Origin: Raoultibacter massiliensis
Lineage (GTDB): Bacteria > Actinomycetota > Coriobacteriia > Coriobacteriales > Eggerthellaceae
Length of the DNA stretch: 56,267 nucleotides
NCBI RefSeq assembly: GCF_900199545.1
Contig: NZ_LT962671.1
Coordinates: 1,623,036-1,679,302 of the forward strand
Direction: 5' to 3'
Shown piece by piece: positions 1-7,534 of the stretch (positions within the stretch are counted from its first letter, which is position 1; every line of letters starts with the position of its first letter). Below the pieces are notes generated by a model. That model saw nothing but the letters and a program-made list of their open reading frames with translations. It did not search any database and was not told the origin of the DNA. A program made the translations under genes and the position numbers.

Positions 1-424
1 TCCCTTCCTTTTTGGAAAACGCGCGCTCCCAGATGTACATCGCGCCGCCGAGCATCTCGCCTTTGTGATCTTTCACACGGTATTTGATTGCCGCAAACAC
101 CTCGGAGTATTTGGTTGCAATGCCGAACACGCCGGTGAGCCACATCCAGAACACGGCGCCCGGTCCGCCTGCAAGGATAGCCGTCGCCACGCCGACGATC
201 GAACCGGTGCCGATAGTGGCGGCAAGCGCAGTCGCGAGCGCTCCGAAATGGGAGATGTCGCCCTCGGCATTCGCATCGGAGCTAAACGAGAGCCTGATCG
301 CCTTCGGAAGCTTGCGCTGGATGAACCCCGTCTTGAACGTGAGGAACAGATGGCTGCCCAGCAGAAGCGCGATCATGGCCGGACCCCATACGAAACTGTC
401 TATTGTGTTGAGCAATTCGATCAT
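1..424 (-). CDS. Sodium:alanine symporter (AgcS family), N-terminal part
   Basis: The reverse strand reads from an ATG at 424 through the left edge without a stop, giving about 141 residues. The start MIELLNTIDSFVWGPAMIA is followed by a long hydrophobic helix, then GDISHFGALATALAATIGTG and GPGAVFWMW. These match the N-terminal transmembrane region of AgcS (DAACS/AgcS) alanine or glycine:cation symporters. The protein would import a small neutral amino acid with Na+ or H+ across the cytoplasmic membrane. It lies on the same strand as the VanW gene, about 100 bases downstream of it, with a hairpin between them, so it probably has its own transcript. The C-terminal two thirds are outside the window, and substrate cannot be assigned. 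Confidence 0.88.
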   Translation of the reverse strand, partial: MIELLNTIDSFVWGPAMIALLLGSHLFLTFKTGFIQRKLPKAIRLSFSSDANAEGDISHFGALATALAATIGTGSIVGVATAILAGGPGAVFWMWLTGVFGIATKYSEVFAAIKYRVKDHKGEMLGGAMYIWERAFSKKEG

Positions 425-470
425 AACTGCACGATTGTACCCGAACAGCTGCTTTGGCACGATAAAATCC

Positions 471-490
471 GCAGGTCTTCACAGACCTGC
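471..490 (-). terminator. Short hairpin between the VanW-type gene and agcS
   Basis: GCAGGTCT and AGACCTGC form a perfect 8-bp stem with a TCAC loop. On the minus strand it is followed by GGATTTTATCG, a weak T-rich tail. It lies 35 bases past the VanW stop codon and may be a weak terminator. Confidence 0.5.
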
Positions 491-524
491 TGCCAAACCG
501 AAACCGCTCGAACGAGCTTTCAGC

Positions 525-2576
525 CTAATCGTCGTCTTCCGGAACGGGCGGGAAGTACGAGGGGAACGTATCCTCCGAGATCACGTTGCCGTCGGCATCC
601 TTCACCGTGCGGTAGTTCGTGATCGACTTGCCGTCTTTATCGGTGCCCGACCAATCGCTGTTCGTGCTCTCCACCGTACGGTGCGGGCTCGTGCCCCAGA
701 TGCTGATCGTCATATCGACGCCATCGTAGTCGGCGGTGACGAGAATGTAGTGATCGGTGTCGTTCGTGAAGATGAGCGTCGGATACTCCCACGACACGGC
801 AGCGTCGCGACCGAGCGGATAGTTCGGCTGGTACAGGCTGTGGTTCGTGCGTTCGACGATGGGAAGGCCCGCCTCGTACGCCGCGTTGAACACGCCCGTA
901 GCGACATTGCAGATGCCGCCTCCCGACGACTTCTCGTACTTGTTGTTCACGATGACGTTGGCTTCCTTGTAGCCAGCGGCCTCGTCGCAGTTGCCGACGA
1001 TATCGTTCCAATTCCAATTCTGACCAGGAGCGATAAGCGACCCGTTGAGCGTATCGAGGCACAGCTCGATGTTGTACTCGCGATTCGTGCCCCCGTTCGA
1101 TCCGTAGCCGAGTTTGTAGGAGGTGATCAGCTCCACGACGCCCATGCTCTCGGCATCCTCGGCCGTGATCTCGGGTTCGACCTCGGCCTCTTCGAGCACG
1201 ATGGTTCGATCGCCCGCCTCGGCGGTTCCGTAGAGCATATCCCCGAGCGTGTGGACGCCCGTCTTGATATCGGGGCCGATGCCCATGGTGCCGCCCGTGA
1301 TAACGGGAACGCCGCTCGACACGTCGAACGTCGCATTGCCCGCCGTGCCGTAGCCAACCGAGCCCATCTGGCCCTGCAGGCCGTCGTAAGCTTTGGCCGC
1401 ATCGATGGAAGCGACGAGCTTCGCGTTGTCGCCTTCGCCCTCGGTCTCGATCTTCGTCCACTCGCCGAGCATGGGAGCCCAGATCTGCCACGAGTCGTCC
1501 CCGTAGGTGAACGTCACGGGATCGGCTATGGCGGCCGTAATCGAATCGGCAACGGCCTGCGCCTCATCGCTATCGATGTCGAGCGGAATCTCGGTCATCG
1601 GAACGTCGAACGACGTCGTGGTCGCACCGAGCAGCATGGCGGTCGCCTTGGGCGCGAATGCCTCTGCGTCCACCTTCTCGCCCACACGTCCGGCGGTCAC
1701 CTGCGCAACGCCGTCGGCGTTGATGGCGATGCCGCAGTTCACCATGGAAACGCCAATGGCGTCGTCTATGGTCTGCAGCGCCGTCTCGAGAGCCGCTTCG
1801 TCGTAGTTGACCGTAGCGGAAAGGTCAACCTGCCCAAGCCAGCTGCTCAGACGCGCGCCCGCACCGCTCGCAAAATCGTCGAACCCGGTTATGCGGCCGA
1901 CCTCCATGGCCTCATCGACAAGCGCGGAGGCATCCACGCTCGCGCCGAGGTCGGCAGCCGAGAAAGACCACGCGAGCGATTCGCCGCCTGACGAAGATCC
2001 GCCGCCCGATGCCTCGCCGTCGACGGAACCCTCTTCGGCGCCCTCTTCCCCGGCGGGAACCTCGCCGCTCGCATCGTCGACGGTGCTCTCTTCGAGGCGC
2101 TTAACCACATCGGCGCTCGGGGTGACGCGCACGGTTGCGCCGGCGAGCTTCGAATCGAGGGCGGTCTGGAGCGTCTGCGTTGCCTCGGCCTTGTCCATGC
2201 CGCCGATTTCGACACCCTGCACCTTGATGCCATGGTGGACCTTGCCATCGTTAAGGCCGAATTCGAGGCCGACGAGAGCGCCGATGAACACGACGATGAC
2301 GAGCACGGCGATCACGGCGACCTTGGCGCCCGAGCGTTTCCTGGGTCCGAGGTTCATGTAGGGGCCCTGCCCTCCCCCTTTGCCCCTGCGCGAACGGCCG
2401 ACTTCGGCCGGGCTCACCACAGGCGAGAACGCCCCGGTCTGCTGCGGGCGGCGAGGAGGTGCCGACTGGGACGGCATGCTCTGCGTCGATTGGGGTTGCT
2501 GGCGGGCATGGTTGCCCGCAGCATGGCGACCGATGGGCTGATCGCTCTGATTGTTCGGATCGGTGTCAAATGCCAT
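525..2576 (-). CDS. VanW-family membrane-anchored cell-wall protein with putative peptidoglycan-binding repeats
   Basis: 683 aa. Residues 1-85 are a Gln/Pro/Ser-rich cytoplasmic tail ending in a basic patch, and 86-108 are one membrane segment (VAVIAVLVIVVFIGALVG). The outside part has a PG_binding_4-like region including GIKVQGVEIGGMDKAEA (about 115-390), interrupted near residue 180 by a Glu/Gly/Ser-rich linker. A VanW domain follows (about 490-640) with GGGICNVATGVFNAAYEAGL and NHSLYQPNYPLGRDAAV. The family is YoaR/VanW-like; its biochemical role is not established, but cell-envelope localisation is well supported. AGGAGC upstream of the ATG supports the start. The C-terminus ends in an acidic PPVPEDDD tail. 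Confidence 0.88.
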   Translation of the reverse strand: MAFDTDPNNQSDQPIGRHAAGNHARQQPQSTQSMPSQSAPPRRPQQTGAFSPVVSPAEVGRSRRGKGGGQGPYMNLGPRKRSGAKVAVIAVLVIVVFIGALVGLEFGLNDGKVHHGIKVQGVEIGGMDKAEATQTLQTALDSKLAGATVRVTPSADVVKRLEESTVDDASGEVPAGEEGAEEGSVDGEASGGGSSSGGESLAWSFSAADLGASVDASALVDEAMEVGRITGFDDFASGAGARLSSWLGQVDLSATVNYDEAALETALQTIDDAIGVSMVNCGIAINADGVAQVTAGRVGEKVDAEAFAPKATAMLLGATTTSFDVPMTEIPLDIDSDEAQAVADSITAAIADPVTFTYGDDSWQIWAPMLGEWTKIETEGEGDNAKLVASIDAAKAYDGLQGQMGSVGYGTAGNATFDVSSGVPVITGGTMGIGPDIKTGVHTLGDMLYGTAEAGDRTIVLEEAEVEPEITAEDAESMGVVELITSYKLGYGSNGGTNREYNIELCLDTLNGSLIAPGQNWNWNDIVGNCDEAAGYKEANVIVNNKYEKSSGGGICNVATGVFNAAYEAGLPIVERTNHSLYQPNYPLGRDAAVSWEYPTLIFTNDTDHYILVTADYDGVDMTISIWGTSPHRTVESTNSDWSGTDKDGKSITNYRTVKDADGNVISEDTFPSYFPPVPEDDD

Positions 2577-2745
2577 GGCGGAGTGCTCCTGGTGCGATTA
2601 ATCTACGTTCGTGCCATCATACAACAGCTCGTAGAATGGGGCAAAGAATACATATTTCCCTGCAGAATTCCCCAAAAAACCCGGGAGCGCATACTCCGAT
2701 CGGACGATCGGGCGCATCCCGCATCGACGGCGGCCCACCTCCCCC

Positions 2746-2774
2746 TTGCGCATTGCGCGCACTCCCGATACAAT
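2746..2774 (+). promoter_or_regulatory. Sigma70-type promoter of the riboflavin transport unit
   Basis: TTGCGC at 2746-2751 and TACAAT at 2769-2774 are separated by exactly 17 bases. Transcription would start near 2781, just before the first stem of the FMN riboswitch, which is what a riboswitch-controlled leader needs. Confidence 0.75.
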
Positions 2775-2788
2775 ACGGGCATTGAATT

Positions 2789-2969
2789 CTGTTTCAGGGC
2801 GAGGTGCAATTCCTCACTGGCGGTAATTCGGTCGGTCCGCGCAAGCGGCCGAACCGAGAGTCCGCGACCCTGCGGCATCGATCAACCGCAACGCGGCGGC
2901 ATCGGGTACGCAGGCTGATTTTGGTGAGATTCCAAAACCAACGGTTACAGTCCGGATGGAAGAGGCAGA
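2789..2969 (+). promoter_or_regulatory. FMN riboswitch (RFN element)
   Basis: Hallmark blocks occur in order: CAGGGCGAGGTGCAATTCC, then CACTGGCGGTAATTCGG, then GAGAGTCCGCGACCC, then GGTGAGATTCCAAAACCAAC and GGTTACAGTCCGGATGGAAG. The closing stem pairs about 2789-2796 with 2959-2968. It binds FMN and controls riboflavin uptake or synthesis genes. Here it precedes ribU. A further stem-loop (TTGCAG 2972-2977 with CTGCAA 3003-3008) and a terminator follow, so control is probably by transcription termination when FMN is plentiful. Confidence 0.97.
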
Positions 2970-3018
2970 GCTTGCAGGGACGTTTCGCCGTAAGGCGGAG
3001 TTCTGCAAACCCGAGAAG

Positions 3019-3058
3019 CCTGTATGAAAGAGGAATTCATACAGGTTCGTTTCTTTTC
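3019..3058 (+). terminator. Riboswitch-controlled intrinsic terminator
   Basis: CCTGTATGAA (3019-3028) and TTCATACAGG (3036-3045) form a perfect 10-bp stem, followed by the T-rich tail TTCGTTTCTTTTC. It sits between the FMN aptamer and the ribU start, the expected place for an expression platform. Confidence 0.88.
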
Positions 3059-3113
3059 TGGGCCCGGAATCGACACCTGCTCTACACGGGGCTCGCAAGA
3101 GAAAGGGTACGCT

Positions 3114-3701
3114 ATGGCTGAAGCCACGAACAACTACCAATTCAAGAACACGAACAAATGGGAAACGCGCCAACTCGTGACAATGGCGCTCCTCTGCGCG
3201 ATCGGGGTGCTCCTCTCGTTCATCGAGTTCCCCCTCCTTCCCGGCGTCACCTGGCTCAAGTACGACGCCTCGGCCATGCCCGCCATGGTCTGCGGCTTCG
3301 CATACGGACCCGCGGCAGGACTCTCGGTCGGCATCATCGGCGCCGTCATCCACGGCATCATGCTCGGAGATTTCTCAGGCGCGGTTATGAACATCATCGT
3401 CGTCACCGGATACATTCTGCCCGCCGCCCTCATCTACAAGAAAGTGCACAATTACAAGGGAGCCATCGCCGGACTCGTCATCTCCTCGATCTGCGCAACG
3501 CTTGCCGCGATCCTCGGAAACCTCATCATCACCCCCGCATGGCTCGGCGTGCCGCTCGATGCCGTTGTCGCCATGATCATCCCGATACTGACACCGTTCA
3601 ACCTTATCAAGGCTCTGATCAATTCTGTGTTGACGCTCATCGTGTACAAGAGCATATCGAACCTCATCACACCTAAGAAAAAGCAGATCAAGGGCAAGTA
3701 G
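3114..3701 (+). CDS. ribU: Riboflavin ECF transporter substrate-binding (S) component RibU
   Basis: 195 aa from the ATG at 3114. An in-frame ATG at 3024 is rejected because it lies inside the terminator hairpin. The protein has about six membrane segments (for example QLVTMALLCAIGVLLSFIEF) and loops typical of ECF S components: EFPLLPGVTWLKYDASAMPA and YGPAAGLSVGIIGAVIHGI. It captures riboflavin in the membrane and docks on the EcfA-EcfA-EcfT energising module encoded just downstream. The FMN riboswitch directly upstream fixes the vitamin as riboflavin. GAGAAAGGG precedes the start. Confidence 0.94.
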   Translation: MAEATNNYQFKNTNKWETRQLVTMALLCAIGVLLSFIEFPLLPGVTWLKYDASAMPAMVCGFAYGPAAGLSVGIIGAVIHGIMLGDFSGAVMNIIVVTGYILPAALIYKKVHNYKGAIAGLVISSICATLAAILGNLIITPAWLGVPLDAVVAMIIPILTPFNLIKALINSVLTLIVYKSISNLITPKKKQIKGK

Positions 3702-3837
3702 CCGAATACGGCCGCAGGCGCGCGGCAGCATCGAGCAGGCGAAGCCCGCTTCTCTTGCCACCCGTACGAAGCTCAGCCCGAAAGCGGGAAGCGGGTTCGC
3801 AGCAGAAAAGCGAGCCCATGGAAGGAAAACGAAACGC

Positions 3838-4659
3838 ATGATCGAATTCGAACAGACCGGCTTCACCTACGACGGTGAGACGTTCGTCTTGCAAGGCATC
3901 GAGCTCTCGATACCCTCAGGACAGTTCGTCTGCATCCTCGGAGGCAACGGCTCAGGCAAGTCAACGCTTGCCAAGCACATCAACGCGCTGCTCGTACCCG
4001 ACGAAGGAGCGGTTAGCGTGCTCGGACACGACACGCGCGACGAGAGCGCTCTATACCTGATCCGCAGCAATGCGGGCATGGTGTTTCAGAACCCCGACGA
4101 TCAGCTCGTCGCGAGCCTGATAGAAAACGACGTCGCCTTCGGCCCCGAAAACCTCGGCGTCCCCACCGACGAGCTGAGGACCCGCGTGACCTCGTCGCTC
4201 GACGAAGTGGGGTTGCAGGGGTTCGAGAAGCACGAAACCAACGCGCTTTCCGGCGGGCAGAAGCAGCGCGTCGCCATCGCGGGCGTGCTGGCCATGAACC
4301 CGCAGATACTGGTGCTCGACGAGGCGTCGGCCATGCTCGACCCGCGCGGCAGGCGCGGGCTCATGCGCGTATGCAGCGAGCTGAACGATCGCGGTATGAC
4401 CATCGTCATGATCACCCACTTCATGGAAGAAGCAGGACTTGCCGATCGCGTGGTCGTGCTCGACGGCGGAAAGATCGCACTCGACGGCACGCCCGACGAG
4501 GTGCTCACCCAGACCGAGAAGCTCGACCGCCTGAACCTTGACGTGCCGTTCGCCTGCGAACTCTCGCGCGAGCTGCAGAAAAGAGGCGTGCCCGTGGCAA
4601 CGCACGTCGACGACCAGAGCCTTGAGGAGGAGCTATGCCAATTGCTTTCGAACAGGTAA
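3838..4659 (+). CDS. ecfA1: ECF transporter ATP-binding protein EcfA1
   Basis: 273 aa ABC ATPase. Walker A is GGNGSGKST, the Q-loop region is VFQNPDDQLVASLIENDVAFGP (the ECF-type pattern), the signature is LSGGQKQR, Walker B is ILVLDEASAMLDP, and the switch is MITHFMEEA. It energises vitamin uptake together with EcfA2 and EcfT. It starts 136 bases after ribU and overlaps ecfA2 by 25 bases, so the module is one transcript with coupled translation. The riboswitch probably governs all of it, which would be unusual if the module also served other S components. Confidence 0.94.
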   Translation: MIEFEQTGFTYDGETFVLQGIELSIPSGQFVCILGGNGSGKSTLAKHINALLVPDEGAVSVLGHDTRDESALYLIRSNAGMVFQNPDDQLVASLIENDVAFGPENLGVPTDELRTRVTSSLDEVGLQGFEKHETNALSGGQKQRVAIAGVLAMNPQILVLDEASAMLDPRGRRGLMRVCSELNDRGMTIVMITHFMEEAGLADRVVVLDGGKIALDGTPDEVLTQTEKLDRLNLDVPFACELSRELQKRGVPVATHVDDQSLEEELCQLLSNR

Positions 4660-5756
4660 GCTACTCGTACAGCGCACCCGCGAAAAAGAAGCGCCGGCGC
4701 AAGGGCGATGCGGATTCAGGCGGCTTCGACGCGTTGGTCGAACCGGGGGCCGCGTCCGTCGGGGCAGACAGCGCATCGCCTTGCGCCATCGACACGGCGA
4801 AAAGCGATGGCGCCGACGCGCCGAAGCCGCTCTGGGGAAACCCCGCCGGCAAGACATGGGCGCTTTGCAACATCACCTTCACCCTTGAAGACGGGGAATT
4901 CCTCGGCATCGCCGGGCATACGGGAAGCGGCAAGAGCACTCTCATCCAGCACATGAACGGGCTCATCCACCCCACCTCGGGGCGCGTGCTCGTCGACGGC
5001 GTCGACATCGCCGACAAGAAGGCCGCTGCAGCGGCGCGCAGCAACGTGGGCGTCGTGTTCCAGTACCCCGAGCACCAGCTGTTCGCGGCCACCGTCTACG
5101 ACGACGTGGCGTTCGGCCCGCGTAACATGGGCCTTGCCGCAAGCGAGGTCGATGCGCGCGTCCGGGAATCGCTTGCGCAGGTCGCCCTCGACTTCGACGA
5201 GATCCGCGACAAGAGTCCCTTCGAGCTTTCGGGCGGCCAGCAGCGCCGCGTGGCGTTCGCAGGGGTGCTCGCCATGCGCCCGACCAAGCTCATCCTCGAC
5301 GAACCGGTGGCCGGACTCGACCCCGCCGCGCGCAACGATTTCCTCAACCTGATTTCTGACCTGCACGAAAGCGGTCTTACTGTTGTCATGGTCTCCCATA
5401 CGATGGACGACCTCGCACGCTACTGCGATCGGGTCCTCGTGCTTAAAGAGGGGTCGCTTTTCACCCTCGGAACACCTGCGGAAGTGTTCTCGCATGCCTC
5501 AGAGCTGCGCGATATCGGCCTGGGCGTGCCCTCGGCCCAAAAGCTGGCGAACGACCTCAGAGAAGCGGGCATTCACCTGAACGGCGAGCTCTACGATACC
5601 CAATCTCTGGCAGACGCGCTTGCAACGCTGTACCGCAAGCGCTCCTCTGCGTCGCCCGATGCGCTCGATGTGCCGAACGCGCAAGAAGAGCCGCGAACCG
5701 CAGACGCTCCTTTCGCATCGGGTATCGAAGGGAATGAGGCGTCGTGCCCGAAATAG
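4635..5756 (+). CDS. ecfA2: ECF transporter ATP-binding protein EcfA2 with N-terminal insertion
   Basis: 373 aa, long for a family usually near 280. It has Walker A GHTGSGKST, Q-loop VFQYPEHQLFAATVYDDVAFGP, signature LSGGQQRR and Walker B LILDEPVAGLDP. Between the first strand (IAFEQVSYSY) and ALCNITFTLEDGEF lies an insertion of about 55 residues, beginning AKKKRRRKGDAD and then Ala/Asp/Ser-rich. There is also an acidic C-terminal extension after residue 330. The start at 4635 has a strong GAGGAGG site. It overlaps ecfT by 13 bases. It acts as the second ATPase of the ECF module. Confidence 0.92.
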   Translation: MPIAFEQVSYSYSAPAKKKRRRKGDADSGGFDALVEPGAASVGADSASPCAIDTAKSDGADAPKPLWGNPAGKTWALCNITFTLEDGEFLGIAGHTGSGKSTLIQHMNGLIHPTSGRVLVDGVDIADKKAAAAARSNVGVVFQYPEHQLFAATVYDDVAFGPRNMGLAASEVDARVRESLAQVALDFDEIRDKSPFELSGGQQRRVAFAGVLAMRPTKLILDEPVAGLDPAARNDFLNLISDLHESGLTVVMVSHTMDDLARYCDRVLVLKEGSLFTLGTPAEVFSHASELRDIGLGVPSAQKLANDLREAGIHLNGELYDTQSLADALATLYRKRSSASPDALDVPNAQEEPRTADAPFASGIEGNEASCPK

Positions 5757-6550
5757 CCATGTTCGGAAAATATTGGCCGGGAACGAGCCCCATCCACCGG
5801 ATGGATCCGAGAGCGAAGCTCCTGCTCTCGCTTGCGGTGATGGCGATCATCTTCGTCGCCCAGTCCTTCGTCGGCCTCGCCGTGTGCGCGGCGTTCACAG
5901 CGGCGTTCTTCATCATCGCCAAGATCCCGCTCGGCAAAGCCGTAAGATCGATCGCCCCGCTCGCGTTCATCCTCGTCATCACCGCGCTTCTGAACGTGTT
6001 CTTCGTGCAGGGCGGCACCGTGTACTTCCAGTGGTGGATCATCCAGATCAGCGAGGCGGGCCTCGTGCAGGCCGCCTTCATCGCCGTGCGCCTGTTTTTG
6101 CTGCTGCTCAGCATGAGCCTGCTCACGCTCGCCACCGCGACGCTCGACATAACCGATGCGTTCGAGTACCTCTTGAAGCCCTTCGCGCGCGTCGGCGTAC
6201 CCGCACACGAGCTCTCGATGATCATGGGTATCGCGCTCAGGTTCCTTCCCCAATTCACCACCGAACTGCAGACGATCTACCGCGCGCAGATCAGTCGCGG
6301 GGCCGCATTCGCCTCAAGCCCGTTCAAGGGCGGCCTGCGCATGCTGACATCGCTCATGGTCCCGCTGTTCACAAGCGCCTTCAGACACGCCGAAACACTG
6401 TCGCTCGCCATGGATGCGCGCTGCTACCACGGAGGCCCGGGGCGCACGCGCCTCAAGCCGCTGCATTACACCGCGCTCGACCGCAATGCCGTTATCGTAC
6501 TCGCAATCATGTTTGCCGTCGTCTTCGCCACGAATTTCATCCCCCTCTAA
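5744..6550 (+). CDS. ecfT: ECF transporter transmembrane protein EcfT
   Basis: 268 aa starting with GTG inside the end of ecfA2; GAGG precedes it. Features of the EcfT/CbiQ family are SPIHRMDPRAKLLLSL near the N-terminus, several membrane helices, and coupling-helix motifs including SMIMGIALRFLPQFTTELQ and AQISRGAAFASSP. It links the S component to the two ATPases. It is the last clear transporter gene of the riboflavin unit. Confidence 0.93.
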   Translation: MPEIAMFGKYWPGTSPIHRMDPRAKLLLSLAVMAIIFVAQSFVGLAVCAAFTAAFFIIAKIPLGKAVRSIAPLAFILVITALLNVFFVQGGTVYFQWWIIQISEAGLVQAAFIAVRLFLLLLSMSLLTLATATLDITDAFEYLLKPFARVGVPAHELSMIMGIALRFLPQFTTELQTIYRAQISRGAAFASSPFKGGLRMLTSLMVPLFTSAFRHAETLSLAMDARCYHGGPGRTRLKPLHYTALDRNAVIVLAIMFAVVFATNFIPL

Positions 6551-6645
6551 GACGAGCGCTTTCAGCGAACATTCGCAATCCGATGAAAACGGGCTTGCCG
6601 CCCAGAAACGAGCCTCGACGCTCGAAGCAGAGAAAGGAACAGAGC

Positions 6646-7059
6646 ATGACCGGAAACGAACAGGTCCTCGATTACCTCACCAACATCCCCGCATGGTACC
6701 TCGCCACCTGCGAGGGAGATCAGCCCCACGTGCGCCCGTTCAGCTTCGCCGCCGAACAGGACGGAAAGATATGGTTCTGCACGGCCACCACCAAAGACGT
6801 CTATCGCGAGCTTCAGGCAAATCCGAAGTTCGAGCTGTCGGGCTGGCATCCGGGACACGGATGGATCATCCTGCGCGGAAAGGCAGGGCTCGAGGATCGC
6901 GCAAACGCGGAGGTTCGGAAAGCGGGATACGAGCACATGTGCGGTCTCGGCGAAACCTACGAAGACGAAAACGACCCCGTGCTCACGTTCTTCTCAGTCG
7001 AAGAACCCCAGGCCTGGATGTGCGACATCGACGGCAGCTGGGTTCCGATCGAGTTCTGA
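6646..7059 (+). CDS. Pyridoxamine 5'-phosphate oxidase-like flavin-binding protein
   Basis: 137 aa from the ATG at 6646, chosen because AGAAAGGAA precedes it and the family profile starts there. The split-barrel pattern is clear: YLTNIPAWYLATCEGDQPHV, RPFSFAAEQDGKIWFCTATT, KDVYRELQANPKFELSG and ILRGKAGLEDR. Members of this small family commonly bind FMN or F420; the substrate is unknown. The gene is 95 bases downstream of ecfT and so may share the FMN-riboswitch transcript, which would fit an FMN-dependent protein. Confidence 0.85.
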   Translation: MTGNEQVLDYLTNIPAWYLATCEGDQPHVRPFSFAAEQDGKIWFCTATTKDVYRELQANPKFELSGWHPGHGWIILRGKAGLEDRANAEVRKAGYEHMCGLGETYEDENDPVLTFFSVEEPQAWMCDIDGSWVPIEF

Positions 7060-7076
7060 GATTCCGGAAGCGCGAA

Positions 7077-7098
7077 GGCGGGGCTTCAAAGCCCCGCC
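7077..7098 (+). terminator. GC-rich hairpin after the riboflavin unit
   Basis: GGCGGGGC and GCCCCGCC form an 8-bp stem with loop TTCAAA. The right arm is repeated just downstream (AAAGCCCCGCC). There is no T-run. It lies between two convergent genes and may end transcripts or stabilise the 3' end. Confidence 0.45.
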
Positions 7099-7140
7099 CT
7101 AAAGCCCCGCCTTGCGCACCCCGATGAAACTTCGCAGCGC

Positions 7141-7464
7141 CTAGTCTTCGAAATCGTACAGCTCCGCAGTTGCCGTGCGGAAATCATCGTACACCTCCGC
7201 GGCGATGGCCTCGTCTTCAACGAGCTCGAAAGCCGCCGGCTGGCCGTCTTCATCAAGCTCGGTCACTTCAAGCAGCACGACCTCGCCCGACGAGCCCGCA
7301 GGCACGTCCTCGTCGATCGGGAAGAAGAAGCCGTAGCTTTTCCCCTCATGCAGAATCAAACCGAGGAATTCGAGGTCGATGCGCTCTCCTCCCTCGTCTT
7401 CGAACGTAAGCGTGATGCCCTCTTCGGTAGGCGGGCAGAAATTCGGGGCGCTACCCTCTCTCAT
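7141..7464 (-). CDS. DUF1292-family acidic protein
   Basis: 107 aa from the ATG at 7464, with GGAAGGAG upstream. The core (ITLTFEDEGGERIDLEFLGL, SYGFFFPIDED, VVLLEVTELDEDGQPAAFEL) matches the DUF1292 family of small acidic proteins of unknown function. There are no membrane segments. It lies 70 bases downstream of secDF on the same strand and may be cotranscribed. No reliable role can be given. Confidence 0.82.
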   Translation of the reverse strand: MREGSAPNFCPPTEEGITLTFEDEGGERIDLEFLGLILHEGKSYGFFFPIDEDVPAGSSGEVVLLEVTELDEDGQPAAFELVEDEAIAAEVYDDFRTATAELYDFED

Positions 7465-7534
7465 GATCGGCTCCTTCCGCCGTCGCTCAAACGGGCCCGC
7501 GCATGCAGGCCCGCCAATCGTTGATCCATTGCCG

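Noticed and set aside
84..1991. A 635-codon open frame antisense to the agcS start and the VanW-type gene
   Set aside because: Its product has no family features, while the opposite strand encodes clear AgcS and VanW domains.
3024..3113. Upstream ATG extending ribU by 30 residues
   Set aside because: It lies inside the riboswitch terminator hairpin and has no hydrophobic or family sequence before the ATG at 3114.
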